This document shows positions 28,050 through 37,587 of a stretch of DNA of 64,000 nt, one piece after another. Under the pieces are notes generated by a model, which worked only from the letters and a program-made list of their open reading frames with translations, did not search any database and was not told where the DNA came from. The stretch is from an uncultured Caulobacterales bacterium (GTDB taxonomy: Bacteria > Pseudomonadota > Alphaproteobacteria > Caulobacterales > Maricaulaceae). The position numbers and the translations under genes were made by a program. Each line of letters starts with the position of its first letter. Position 1 is the first letter of the stretch. The DNA is taken from the NCBI GenBank assembly GCA_937929915.1, contig CALFUN010000008.1:186001-250000 (forward strand), in the 5' to 3' direction.

Positions 28050-29615
28050 ATGCCTAAAACTCTTATTCCAATATTTGCAGATCAACTCACGCAATCTCTG
28101 AGTAGCTTAGCGGCTGCGGACCGCGCGGAATCTGTGATTTTAATGATGGAGGTTATGGGCGAGGCAACCCATGTCCCGCATCACCGTACGAAACTTGTTT
28201 TCTTATTCTCAGCGATGCGCCATTTTGCGCAGCGATTGCGAGATGCAGGCTGGGAGGTTGATTATATCTATCTTGATGAGCCTGCCAATACGGGCGATTT
28301 TACAGGTGAAGTGAAGCGGGCCATTGCGCGCCATACGCAAGCTAGCCAAAAGATTGAAAAAATTTATGTTACAGAGCCTTCTATTTATCGTGTTTTAGAG
28401 ACGGTGAAAGAATGGCAGGCGGTTTTGGATAGGCCCGTACATATTTTCCGTGATGATCGGTTTATTGCTACAAAAGATGAATTTGCGGATTGGGCGCACG
28501 GACGTAAAGAATTACGTCTTGAATATTTTTATCGTGAGATGCGCCGAAAAACAGGTCTGTTAATGGACGGAGATAAACCCGTTGGCGGCGCTTGGAACTT
28601 CGATAAATATAATCGCAAGCCGCCAAAGAAAAATATGCAAATTGCGCCTATGCTCAAATTTACACCCAATTTGGTAACGCAGGACGTTATTGATATGGTC
28701 GCGCAGCGTTTTGATACGCGTATTGGCGATATAGATACGTTTTTCTATGCGGTCACGCGCGAAGATGCCTTGCGGGCCTTAGAGCATTTTATAGACCATA
28801 GGCTAGCTGATTTTGGCGATTACCAAGATGCGATGATGGTTGATGAACCCTTTTTGTTTCATTCCATTTTATCGCCCTATTTAAATACAGGCTTATTATC
28901 TGCGATGGAAGTGTGTTTGGCCATCGAAGCGGCATATGCCGCAGGGAAAGCGCCTATAAATGCGGTTGAAGGGTTTATCCGACAAATTATTGGTTGGCGT
29001 GAATATATCCGCGGAATTTACTGGTATAAGATGCCAGCTTATAAATCGCTTAACTATTTAAATGCCACAGAAGATTTGCCTGATTTTTTCTGGACAGGTC
29101 ACACAGATATGCAGTGTTTGTCGCAAACAATTCAGCAAACGCTTCAATATGCCTATGCGCACCATATTCAGCGCTTGATGATTACAGGAAACTTTGCGTT
29201 GCTCGCGGGGGTCGATCCATATGCTGTGCATGAGTGGTATTTATCAGTTTATTTAGATGCGTTTGAATGGGTGGAATTGCCAAATACTCTGGGCATGAGT
29301 CAATTTGGCGATGGGGGATTGCTGGGCTCTAAACCCTATACGTCAAGCGGGGCATATATTAACCGGATGAGTAATTATTGTAAATCTTGCCGTTATGATG
29401 TGAAGCAAAAAATAGGTGATAAAGCCTGCCCGTTTAATGCTTTATATTGGCATTTTTTAGATAGGCATCAAGATAAGTTAAAAGACAATATGCGTCTCTC
29501 TATGCCATATCGTAATCTTGAAAAAATGGATGTACAATATAGATCCGCTCTGATGCAGACAGCGGAACGTTTTTTAGACACTCTATCAAGGTCAAAAACA
29601 AAAGAGTATTTATAA
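28050..29615 (+). CDS. phrB: FeS-containing bacterial cryptochrome/(6-4) photolyase (PhrB type)
   Basis: I favour the ATG at 28050 (521 residues) over the GTG at 28029. The N-terminal antenna-binding domain starts TLIPIFADQLTQSL. The FAD domain contains FIRQIIGWREYIRGIYW and QRLMITGNFALLAGVDP. Four cysteines for a [4Fe-4S] cluster are visible: one in DMQCLSQTIQQT and three in MSNYCKSCRYDVKQKIGDKACPFN. These features define the prokaryotic iron-sulfur photolyase family, which repairs (6-4) photoproducts. The LOV regulator 18 kb away is a possible but unproven controller. Confidence 0.92.
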   Translation: MPKTLIPIFADQLTQSLSSLAAADRAESVILMMEVMGEATHVPHHRTKLVFLFSAMRHFAQRLRDAGWEVDYIYLDEPANTGDFTGEVKRAIARHTQASQKIEKIYVTEPSIYRVLETVKEWQAVLDRPVHIFRDDRFIATKDEFADWAHGRKELRLEYFYREMRRKTGLLMDGDKPVGGAWNFDKYNRKPPKKNMQIAPMLKFTPNLVTQDVIDMVAQRFDTRIGDIDTFFYAVTREDALRALEHFIDHRLADFGDYQDAMMVDEPFLFHSILSPYLNTGLLSAMEVCLAIEAAYAAGKAPINAVEGFIRQIIGWREYIRGIYWYKMPAYKSLNYLNATEDLPDFFWTGHTDMQCLSQTIQQTLQYAYAHHIQRLMITGNFALLAGVDPYAVHEWYLSVYLDAFEWVELPNTLGMSQFGDGGLLGSKPYTSSGAYINRMSNYCKSCRYDVKQKIGDKACPFNALYWHFLDRHQDKLKDNMRLSMPYRNLEKMDVQYRSALMQTAERFLDTLSRSKTKEYL

Positions 29616-29658
29616 TTTAAGGAAATTAGATAATATAAAATTTAATATATTCAGTAGC

Positions 29659-30378
29659 TTAAAATGGACAGTTCATTTTATAAGTGACGGGTTTTCCGCC
29701 TGTAGGTTCTCTTAATGACACGCAGTGAGCGTGAAGTTGTAAGCGCGGCGCGGCGCAAAATATTCGGTCTTCTGCATAAATCATATCCCCTAAAATAGGA
29801 TGCCCGATTGCGAACATATGCACGCGCAGTTGATGCGAACGCCCTGTCTTAGGATAAAGCGCTATACGGGTGACATTGTCTTGCCGATTTAAAACTTTCC
29901 ATTCAGTGAGCGCTTTTTTCCCATGTTCAATACTCACCATTTGGCGCGGACGATTTGGCCAATCTGCGATGAGCGGTAAGTCGATTTGCCCGCTATCTTT
30001 TTCAACATAACCGTCCACACATGCGATATATGTTTTCTCGATCTGGCGCTTTTCAAATTGTAATCCGATATGGCGTTGTGCATGTGATGTGAGAGCGAAA
30101 ATCATCAAGCCTGACGTGGCCATATCCAAACGATGTACGGTTAAAACGTTTGGGAATAGATTTTGCAAACGCCTTTCTACGCAATCAGGATAGGTTTTAC
30201 CGGGGACAGATAATAACCCTGCTGGCTTATTGATGATAAGATAATCTTCGCCGTGATAGATGATGTCAATATCGCCCGGCGGCGGAGCATAGATAAAATC
30301 ACGCCGATCTGGGAGTGTAGGAGCCACGGAATTTATCGCGTTAATCCACGCGTTCGACGACAACATCTTCGCCGTCAA
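29659..30378 (-). CDS. RluA-family pseudouridine synthase
   Basis: The 239-residue enzyme lacks an S4 domain and has the RluA catalytic motif HRLDMATSGLMIFA, plus the supporting segments NKPAGLLSVPG and GRSHQLRVHM. The HRLD aspartate is the nucleophile. The target RNA cannot be told from sequence; RluA itself modifies 23S rRNA and tRNA. Its start lies within the rnd coding region (38-base overlap); the inner ATG at 30366 would shorten this. Confidence 0.9.
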   Translation of the reverse strand: MTAKMLSSNAWINAINSVAPTLPDRRDFIYAPPPGDIDIIYHGEDYLIINKPAGLLSVPGKTYPDCVERRLQNLFPNVLTVHRLDMATSGLMIFALTSHAQRHIGLQFEKRQIEKTYIACVDGYVEKDSGQIDLPLIADWPNRPRQMVSIEHGKKALTEWKVLNRQDNVTRIALYPKTGRSHQLRVHMFAIGHPILGDMIYAEDRIFCAAPRLQLHAHCVSLREPTGGKPVTYKMNCPF

Positions 30379-31495
30379 GACGCAAAGCGATTTTGCCAGC
30401 TAGCATGTCAATCGCATCTTGCCCAAAAATATCGCGCCGCCAACCTTTCAAAGCTTGCACTTTGGCCTTTTCGCCAAAGGCCGCGATTTGATCAATGTCG
30501 CGTGTCGTAGCGACAAGGCGCGGGGCGATGCCATCAACTTCTGTGCGCAGCCGTAATAAGGTACGTAGCATTTCCACGCGCGGGCCAAGGGAGGGGGGCA
30601 TATGCTGGACTTTCGGGGCTGCAGGGGCATAATCATCGGCATTATCAATCGCTGCGCGAATGGCGTCGACAAGAGCTTCGGCATGGCTGGATTTTTCAAA
30701 TCCGCGTGGGATAGCGCGCAATTTTGTGAGAGCTTTCAAATCACGCGGGCGCTGCTGGGCAAGGTCATATATGGCATCATCTTTGAGGATGCGGCGGCGC
30801 GGCACATCTTTTTGCTGTGCGACACGCTCCCGCCATGCGGCGGCGGCTTTTAGCGCTGCAAGGTAAGGCTTTTTGGGGTTTCTGACTTTTAGGCGTCGCC
30901 AAGCGTCTTCGGGCTCAAAATTATAAAGGGCCTCTTCCATTTGCGGAGCCATTTCCTCTAGGACCCAAGACAGGCGGTTTTTATCTTCAAGTTCAGCCAC
31001 GAGCGGCTCATACAGGCTTTGCAAATGGGTCACATCGGCAAGGGCGTAAGAGAGCTGTTTATCGGAGAGCGGACGGCGCGACCAATCTGTGAAACGCGCG
31101 CCTTTGTCTAAATCAAGACCTAGGCGGCCTTTAACAAGACTGCCATATCCTACGCTTTCACCAAAACCGAGCGCCATGGCAGCGATTTGCGTATCAAATA
31201 TTGGGCCAGGCACAGCGCCGCAGATTTGATAAAAGATTTCCATATCTTGACGGGCTGCGTGCAAGACTTTGGTGATGCTTTTATCCATTAAAATATCAAT
31301 GAGAGGCGCAAGATCCAGATCGTCTGCAAGCGGGTCGATAATGGCTTCTTGCTGGCAGGTCGCGACCTGTATCAAACATAGGATAGAGTAAAATGTACTC
31401 TCACGCATGAATTCTGTGTCAATACAGATGAAAGGCGCTGATTTGGCGGCTTGGCAATATTCTGCCAATGCCGCATTGGTTGTAATTATGTTCAT
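30341..31495 (-). CDS. rnd: Ribonuclease D
   Basis: A 3'-5' exoribonuclease of the DEDD family that trims tRNA precursors. The 384-residue protein has the exonuclease I motif FICIDTEFMRES, exo II around KVLHAARQDMEIF, and exo III SYALADVTHL with its tyrosine. A C-terminal HRDC domain is present (PRRRILKDDAIYDLAQQRP). Length is normal. It overlaps the downstream rluA-like gene. Confidence 0.94.
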   Translation of the reverse strand: MNIITTNAALAEYCQAAKSAPFICIDTEFMRESTFYSILCLIQVATCQQEAIIDPLADDLDLAPLIDILMDKSITKVLHAARQDMEIFYQICGAVPGPIFDTQIAAMALGFGESVGYGSLVKGRLGLDLDKGARFTDWSRRPLSDKQLSYALADVTHLQSLYEPLVAELEDKNRLSWVLEEMAPQMEEALYNFEPEDAWRRLKVRNPKKPYLAALKAAAAWRERVAQQKDVPRRRILKDDAIYDLAQQRPRDLKALTKLRAIPRGFEKSSHAEALVDAIRAAIDNADDYAPAAPKVQHMPPSLGPRVEMLRTLLRLRTEVDGIAPRLVATTRDIDQIAAFGEKAKVQALKGWRRDIFGQDAIDMLAGKIALRLDGEDVVVERVD

Positions 31496-31502
31496 AATGC
31501 GC

Positions 31503-32240
31503 TTATGCCGCTTTTACCCCGTGATGTCCAAAGACTTCATCAAGAAGTTCCAGCGTTGCATTCCACGCGCGGCGTTCCGTATCAGCATTATATTTCAAAC
31601 CCATTTTTGGATCATCTGCCTCTGGGTTCATAAAAGCATGTGTGGTTAGGCCGTAAGCATGCAGGCGCCAATCACAGCCTGATTGTACCATTTCTTCGCA
31701 AATTGCCATCGCATCGGCGGGTGGTGCCATGGGATCATCCCAGCCATGTGCAATGATGACCTTCGCTTTTATGGCTTTCTTCGGAAGGTCAGGCGCGCCG
31801 AGTAGGCCGTGAAAGGAAATGGCAGCTTTTAAATCCATGCCCGCTCTGGCCATATCAAGCGTGCAAAGCCCGCCGAAACAAAAGCCCATAGCCGCGACAT
31901 GGCTCGGGTCAACTTCGTCTTGCGCGCAAGCGGCTTTATATCCCGCTTTAAGGCGCTCTTGTAGTAATTTACGGTCTTCCATGAATATATTCATTGCCGC
32001 AGAGCGTTCTTCCACGGTTTCAGGCTGCGCGCCATCGCCGTAATTATCCAGAACAAAGCCAATATAGCCATTGGCCGCCATAGCGATGGCCTTGTCTTGC
32101 GCAAATCCATCAAGACCGCCCCATGCGTGATTGATTATAACACAAGGTTTGGGGTCGGCATATGTATCATTCCACGCCATATATCCCACGCATTTCGTTT
32201 TGCCATGCATATATTCTACGGGTTTCGTTTTGATCGTCAT
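31503..32240 (-). CDS. Dienelactone hydrolase family protein
   Basis: The ATG at 32240 follows AAAGGTGC and gives 245 residues; the 57 bases upstream in frame do not look coding. It is an alpha/beta hydrolase with the nucleophile elbow GFCFGGLC, a cysteine nucleophile as in dienelactone hydrolases. An acid (AHGWDDPMAP) and a histidine (YGLTTHAFMNPE) complete the triad. The substrate is unknown. It lies upstream of rnd with a seven-base gap. Confidence 0.88.
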   Translation of the reverse strand: MTIKTKPVEYMHGKTKCVGYMAWNDTYADPKPCVIINHAWGGLDGFAQDKAIAMAANGYIGFVLDNYGDGAQPETVEERSAAMNIFMEDRKLLQERLKAGYKAACAQDEVDPSHVAAMGFCFGGLCTLDMARAGMDLKAAISFHGLLGAPDLPKKAIKAKVIIAHGWDDPMAPPADAMAICEEMVQSGCDWRLHAYGLTTHAFMNPEADDPKMGLKYNADTERRAWNATLELLDEVFGHHGVKAA

Positions 32241-32441
32241 GTAAAGCACCTTTAATTCACTTAGCAATAATCGGTTGATGTGTGTTTTACGCATCAAAGC
32301 TGTCGGGTCAATGAATGTGAGGGCGATTGCGGTGTTAATATAATATTAGCCATGTTTCTTAGGCCAGTCTTAACCATATATTTTAAGGAAATCTTAGCCA
32401 TGTTTCCTCATGATTGGTAAGAAATTAAACAGGAGCGCCTT

Positions 32442-33407
32442 ATGGCACGCGCAAACATTATCATATCCGCAGCTTTGGCCTTAGGCCTTGCTGCGTGTTC
32501 AACCGTACAAGAAAACCCGAATTATCAATATTCAACGAAATACCAAGGGGCTGCCGATACATCCTATGCGTCTAATGGGGCCACGACAACGGCAGCGAGC
32601 TATAGCACGCAGCCTACATCTCAGACCTATCAAAATCAAGCTTACCAAGACCAAGCTTATCAGGGCCAAACCTATCAGGGATACTCAACCGCACAAGCCG
32701 AGCAGCAAGATTGTCGCCGCAAGGAAAGTAATCGCGAGATTATTGGCGGCGCGGCAGGCGGAACTCTTGGCGCGATTGCGGGTAAGAAACTCATTGGCGG
32801 CACGGCTGGCACAATCGCTGGGGCTGTTGCTGGCGGCGTTGCAGGTTACGGCATTGGCGATATTTCTGTCGATTGTAGTCCGTCTGTAGCACCTGCACCT
32901 GCGCAAGCCTATCAAGCGGCCCCTGTGCAAAGCTACAGTCCAGATGCACCAACGGATACGCAATATGCAGGACAAGATGTGACAGGAACGCCAGGGTATG
33001 AAATTTTTCAAAATGAAAATGTTTCGCCAGTAACGGGGTCGTCTGTGAACCCGTCTACAGTGACAATATCTGGGCCAATTCACTCGGCCTCATCAACTTA
33101 TCCTGCTAATGTGCCGCCGCAAAATCTGACAAATGGGGCCGTAGAGGTGACGAATTATGATTATTCAGCCAATCTAATTTCCGCAGATACGCCTATTGAT
33201 TCGGCAAGTTACCCAGCGGATGAAACACGGATTTTAAGCGGAATCCCTGTGTTTCAAAGCTATACGGTACAGCCAGGTGATACGGTTTATGGCCTATCGC
33301 GTAAATTATGTGTTGGCGTAGCTGACATTCAACAACACAATAATATCAGTGCAAATTATGGCATCAATATTGGCCAAACCATTCAACTGCCGCAAAATCG
33401 TTGTTGA
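32442..33407 (+). CDS. LysM lipoprotein with glycine-zipper segment
   Basis: The 321-residue protein has a lipobox (ALALGLAAC). It continues with a YQxQ-rich repetitive stretch, a glycine-zipper segment (GGAAGGTLGAIAGKKLIGG, then a second Gly-rich helix) and, at the C-terminus, a LysM domain (YTVQPGDTVYGLSRKLCVG to IGQTIQLP). This suggests an envelope protein that binds peptidoglycan. No partner gene is seen; a terminator follows. Confidence 0.85.
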   Translation: MARANIIISAALALGLAACSTVQENPNYQYSTKYQGAADTSYASNGATTTAASYSTQPTSQTYQNQAYQDQAYQGQTYQGYSTAQAEQQDCRRKESNREIIGGAAGGTLGAIAGKKLIGGTAGTIAGAVAGGVAGYGIGDISVDCSPSVAPAPAQAYQAAPVQSYSPDAPTDTQYAGQDVTGTPGYEIFQNENVSPVTGSSVNPSTVTISGPIHSASSTYPANVPPQNLTNGAVEVTNYDYSANLISADTPIDSASYPADETRILSGIPVFQSYTVQPGDTVYGLSRKLCVGVADIQQHNNISANYGINIGQTIQLPQNRC

Positions 33408-33449
33408 TCTGACATGTCTGTCTAAGACTGTTATTTTTAAAATGCCCTG

Positions 33450-33481
33450 AGCCTATGCAGAATATCTGCATAGGCTTTTTT
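33450..33481 (+). terminator. Rho-independent terminator
   Basis: AGCCTATGCAGA and TCTGCATAGGCT pair around a short AT loop, followed by T residues. It ends the LysM lipoprotein transcript. Confidence 0.88.
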
Positions 33482-33625
33482 GCGCTATATTTTGTGAGCT
33501 ATGATGAAGCTTTAGGACTTTATCTTAATGACGTTTGGCGGTATGGAGCTTGAAATGTTCGGTTCCGAATGAATTTTACAGTATTTATTTTGTGTCCGAA
33601 GTAATATTTTCGAAAGCAGATCCTC

Positions 33626-35038
33626 ATGCGCCAACGTCTTGCCAAAATCCTCGCCACGCTCGGCCCTGCGAGCCGCGCGCCCTCTATGATGCGCTTGCTG
33701 CATGATGTTGGTGTCGATGCGTTTCGTCTAAACTTCTCCCATGGCTCGCATGAAGACCATGCGGCTTGTGTTAAGGCCATTCGAGAGATCGAAAAAGAAA
33801 CGGGTAATCCCATTACCATTGTGGCGGATATGCAAGGCCCAAAGCTGCGCTGCGGGACATTTGAACAGGATGAGATAGAGCTGCGTTACGGCGAGACGAT
33901 TAAAATCACCCAAGGCTCAGATAATGGCTCTGATGGGCATGTTATCATGCCGCATCCTGAACTGATGGAGGCGTGTAAAGCTGGGACAGTGCTAAAATTT
34001 GATGATGGCAAGCTGATGGTCACGGTTCAATCCAATGATGGACAGGCGATTACGGCCAAAGTTGATGTGCCGGGTATGTTGTCAAATCGGAAGGGCATTA
34101 ACGTCATTAATGCGGTTTTGCCAATGTCGGCTATGACGGATAAAGACCGCAAGGATATGGCTTTTGCTTTAACTCAAGATGTTGATTTCATTGCACTATC
34201 TTTTGTTCAAACCGCGCAAGATGTTTTAGATGCCCGCGCGATTATTGGGGATAAGGCCGGCATAATTGTCAAAATCGAAAAACCGTCTGCTGTCGAAGAT
34301 CTAGATTCTATTTTAATTTCTGCTGATGCAGCGATGGTCGCGCGCGGTGATTTGGGGGTTGAGTTACCGCTGGAACAAGTCCCGATTGTGCAGCGCCAAA
34401 TCATTCGTAAGTGCCGCGCTCTGGGTAAGCCAGTAATTGTTGCGACGCATATGCTAGAGAGTATGATTGATGCGCCAACGCCAACGCGCGCCGAAGCCTC
34501 CGATGTGGCAACGGCAATTTATCAAGGCGCAGACGCGGTGATGCTATCTGCTGAAACGGCCGTTGGCCGTCACCCAGCAACAGCGGTGGCGATTATGGAC
34601 CGTATCATGCAAGCGGCCGAAAATGATCCAGAGTTTTGGGAGTATTTCCGCCGTATTCAGCTACCCCATAAAGCCACGCCCGAAGATGCGATTAGCCAAT
34701 CTATCAGCGGTATTGCCCAAACATTGCAAGCCAAAGCCGTTCTGGGTTACACAAGCACAGGATCGACCGTACAGCGCATTTCGCGCGAGCGGCCACCTTG
34801 CCGTATTATTGGCTTAACGCCCAATCCGAAAACAGCGCGCCGCCTAACATTATCTTGGGGCGTACAATCTGTTGTAACGGGGGATCCGATCAGCTTTGAC
34901 GCTATGCTTGATGATATTCAAACTGTATCGCGCGAAAAAGCAGGTCTTAAAACAGGCGATGTCGTCATGATTAGCGCAGGTATCCCATTTGGACGTCCGG
35001 GAACAACAGATACGCTAAAAATCGCAACGCTTGATTAG
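33626..35038 (+). CDS. pyk: Pyruvate kinase
   Basis: It makes pyruvate and ATP from phosphoenolpyruvate and ADP. The 470-residue protein has the N-terminal ILATLGPASR, the metal and substrate segment VKIEKPSAVEDLD, MVARGDLGVELPLEQVPIVQ and the KPVIVATHMLESMI region, all canonical. The C-terminal allosteric domain is present. It is a single gene. Confidence 0.96.
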   Translation: MRQRLAKILATLGPASRAPSMMRLLHDVGVDAFRLNFSHGSHEDHAACVKAIREIEKETGNPITIVADMQGPKLRCGTFEQDEIELRYGETIKITQGSDNGSDGHVIMPHPELMEACKAGTVLKFDDGKLMVTVQSNDGQAITAKVDVPGMLSNRKGINVINAVLPMSAMTDKDRKDMAFALTQDVDFIALSFVQTAQDVLDARAIIGDKAGIIVKIEKPSAVEDLDSILISADAAMVARGDLGVELPLEQVPIVQRQIIRKCRALGKPVIVATHMLESMIDAPTPTRAEASDVATAIYQGADAVMLSAETAVGRHPATAVAIMDRIMQAAENDPEFWEYFRRIQLPHKATPEDAISQSISGIAQTLQAKAVLGYTSTGSTVQRISRERPPCRIIGLTPNPKTARRLTLSWGVQSVVTGDPISFDAMLDDIQTVSREKAGLKTGDVVMISAGIPFGRPGTTDTLKIATLD

Positions 35039-35052
35039 CGCCCGGCAGAGAT

Positions 35053-35091
35053 ATTGCCGCTCTTAAAATGCGTATTTTTAAAAGCGGCAAT
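35053..35091. terminator. Inverted repeat between convergent genes, possible bidirectional terminator
   Basis: ATTGCCGCT and AGCGGCAAT pair, with TTAAAA/TTTTAA continuing inwards. It sits between pyk and the convergent TonB receptor. Neither side has a strong T-run, so termination is plausible but not certain. Confidence 0.5.
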
Positions 35092-35095
35092 GCCT

Positions 35096-37072
35096 TTAGA
35101 AGTCAGCAGACAGCGCAAATCTGAAATTGCGACCCGGCAGCGGAACTTCATCTTTCAAAAATGATGTGGCTTGCCGTGCTTCTACGTCGAATAGGTTTAA
35201 GGCAGATACGCTAAAGCGGACTTTTTGGCCTCCAACTTCAGCTTTCCACGCTGCGAATAGATTTATCAGTGTAAAATCATCCGTGACCGTTTCGAAATTT
35301 GCGATGCGGTTTTGTTCTGCGTTAAAATCAATCTCGGCGCGGAAATGCAAATTTTCTGTATCGGCATCAAGCCCTGCCAAGATAGAGAGCGGCGGAATGC
35401 GCGGAAGATTACCCGAGTCGGTTGTCGCACGAACAAATTCAGCCAGAGCGTCAATTTTGACGTCAACAGGGCCAAATGTGCCCACATCTGCCCCGCCTTG
35501 AACTTCAAAACCACGGAAGCGGGCATCTTCACCTACAAATTGGAACACAGCCAGATCATCTTCGATTTCGCCTGTTTCAAGCTCGAAAATATAATCATCA
35601 TAATCGGTATAAAACGCATTGAGCGTTAGAAAATGCCCGTCGCCGCGATAGCGCAGAGCGCCTTCTACGCCAAGTGCGGTTTCTTTATCCAGATTAACAT
35701 CCCCTAGCTCAAATTGGCTTGTGGCAAGGTGAGGGCCGTTGGAAAACAGCTCTTCTGTCGTTGGCGCGCGTTCCGTCCGAAACACGGTTCCGCCAAAGCG
35801 TAATTCGTCTGAAATATGAATATCCCCCCCGAATGACGCGCTAAAGAGATTAAATATGCGGTCATCATCAGAGGTGCTATCTTCTTGGTCAGTATGCTCA
35901 TAGCGCACAGCGCCTTCGATATGACCTTCTCCGATTTCAACTTCGTGGAAACTGTAAAGCCCATATTGTGTTGTCACAGTTGGCGGCACGAAAGCTTCTT
36001 CGCCAATGGCAGAGAAATCTCGGCGCCGAAATTGTCCGCCATGTGCAGCTTTCCACGCGCCGCGCTGAGTTTGAATGGCTTCAAGCCTGCCTTCAAAACC
36101 GTTATTTGCAAAGACAGTTCCAGGTTCGCCCGGGGCTTCAAATTCGATTTGGTCATAATCAGCAAATCCGCCAAAAAATTGCAAACGCTCGATAAACCCA
36201 TTTAGTTCTAAAGCCGCGTTCACATCCACGCGCAACTGGTCAACATCAATCGTTACGGCTTCATCGGGATCGCCGGGGATGCCGTAAAACGAGTTATAAT
36301 TATGCACAGCCGCCCCGAAGAAACCCCGCTCACCAATATAACTTAGCCCGCCAGTAAAAGAACTGGTATCAACAAAAGAATTGGTCAAAGGCTGTCCGTC
36401 TAGCTCTGGATTATTTGTATCTGGCAGACGGAAATTATCGGTTTCGCGGTAAGTTACATCTGCGTGAGCAACAATATTATCCGTCAAAGCTTGGTCGATA
36501 GAGGCTGCGGCTTCGCGGCCCAAATCTACACTGGAAGCCCCAATACGTACGGAGATTTCGCGGTCATCTTCTGGACGTTCATTCGGGATACGTCCGTCAA
36601 TAACATTAACAATGCCGCCAGAGCCCGAGCTGCCATAACGCAGCAATGATGCCCCGCGCAGAACTTCGATACGCTCGGCTTGTGCAGGTTCAACAGCAAC
36701 AGCATGATCAGGTGATGTTGATGAGGCGTCAATGGATCCAATACCATTGCTAAGGATACGTACGCGATCCCCGCCTTGTCCGCGAATGATGGGGCGCGAT
36801 GCGCCTGCGCCAAAATTCGTGGATGATACACCGGGTTCAGATTTTAGTGTTTCGCCGATTGTACCGGCAAGCCGGTCTGCAAGATCATCCCCAGAGAGGA
36901 CAGATAAGCCTGTGACGGCTTCGTCAACAGAGCGCCCTAGCGGAGAGCCTGTGACGATAATCTCGTCCTGTTCGCCGTGATTTTGCGCATAGGCTGTAGT
37001 CGGAATGAAGGTTGCCGGTAAGGCAGCGATAAGAGCCACCATAGGGAGGTGGGAAAAATTAGATTTAGACAT
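35096..37072 (-). CDS. TonB-dependent receptor, probable zinc importer (ZnuD-like)
   Basis: The 658-residue outer-membrane receptor has a signal peptide (LPATFIPTTAYAQ), a TonB-box-like DEIIVTG, a plug domain (GSGSGGIVNVIDGRIPNE) and a 22-stranded barrel ending in FRFALSADF. The size is on the small side, as in ZnuD. A small exported protein with NDNSHEHNG lies just upstream in the same orientation, behind a sequence resembling an alphaproteobacterial Zur box. Zinc is therefore the favoured substrate, but that is inference. Confidence 0.8.
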   Translation of the reverse strand: MSKSNFSHLPMVALIAALPATFIPTTAYAQNHGEQDEIIVTGSPLGRSVDEAVTGLSVLSGDDLADRLAGTIGETLKSEPGVSSTNFGAGASRPIIRGQGGDRVRILSNGIGSIDASSTSPDHAVAVEPAQAERIEVLRGASLLRYGSSGSGGIVNVIDGRIPNERPEDDREISVRIGASSVDLGREAAASIDQALTDNIVAHADVTYRETDNFRLPDTNNPELDGQPLTNSFVDTSSFTGGLSYIGERGFFGAAVHNYNSFYGIPGDPDEAVTIDVDQLRVDVNAALELNGFIERLQFFGGFADYDQIEFEAPGEPGTVFANNGFEGRLEAIQTQRGAWKAAHGGQFRRRDFSAIGEEAFVPPTVTTQYGLYSFHEVEIGEGHIEGAVRYEHTDQEDSTSDDDRIFNLFSASFGGDIHISDELRFGGTVFRTERAPTTEELFSNGPHLATSQFELGDVNLDKETALGVEGALRYRGDGHFLTLNAFYTDYDDYIFELETGEIEDDLAVFQFVGEDARFRGFEVQGGADVGTFGPVDVKIDALAEFVRATTDSGNLPRIPPLSILAGLDADTENLHFRAEIDFNAEQNRIANFETVTDDFTLINLFAAWKAEVGGQKVRFSVSALNLFDVEARQATSFLKDEVPLPGRNFRFALSADF

Positions 37073-37159
37073 GAAGAATACTCATTATTTTAACAAAATT
37101 GACGCAGGCCCATGCAAAATCATGACCGTGCGAGTAGATAGGGAGTTCGTGTAGTTTTG

Positions 37160-37486
37160 TTAAAATATAGCCGGCGGGCTTCGAGGCGGCGGCGCACGGC
37201 CTTGAGGTGTGATATAAACTGCCGAGATAAAGGCTTTATATGAGGGTGTGTTGGTGTAGGGGTTAAAACTCGAAACTAGCAGGGTATCAGGCACGATAAC
37301 ACTATCTTCTGAGCTGGTGAGCGTTATCTCACAGGCGACACCATTATGTTCATGACTATTATCATTATAGCGTGTGGCATGGGCGAGCGAAAAGCTTTGA
37401 GCAATGAAAATCATCCCCAAAATTACGCTCAATATAAAGCGGCGCCCCCAATTATGAGGTGTACGATATGTCATATGCATCGTCAC
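37160..37486 (-). CDS. Small exported protein upstream of the TonB receptor (DUF2946-like)
   Basis: The 108-residue protein has an N-terminal signal or anchor (FILSVILGMIFIAQSFSLAHA), then NDNSHEHNG, a potential metal-binding run of two His, and a terminal RAPPPRSPP motif. The combination resembles DUF2946 proteins often encoded next to metal TonB receptors. It precedes the receptor by 87 bases and probably shares its promoter. Confidence 0.65.
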   Translation of the reverse strand: MTMHMTYRTPHNWGRRFILSVILGMIFIAQSFSLAHATRYNDNSHEHNGVACEITLTSSEDSVIVPDTLLVSSFNPYTNTPSYKAFISAVYITPQGRAPPPRSPPAIF

Positions 37487-37489
37487 GAT

Positions 37490-37502
37490 GTAATATAGTA
37501 AC
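37490..37502. promoter_or_regulatory. Candidate Zur box
   Basis: GTAATATAGTAAC matches 10 of 13 positions of the remembered alphaproteobacterial Zur consensus GTTATAWTATAAC and lies four bases upstream of the small exported protein's start codon. A regulator of zinc uptake would fit the downstream receptor. Confidence 0.4.
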
Positions 37503-37587
37503 CCTTATTTCTGGTGGGTCACTAACAAAGCTTTATTGAGAAGGCTAGCCTAAATATCACATAAATTTAGATATGATTATCTATTTC

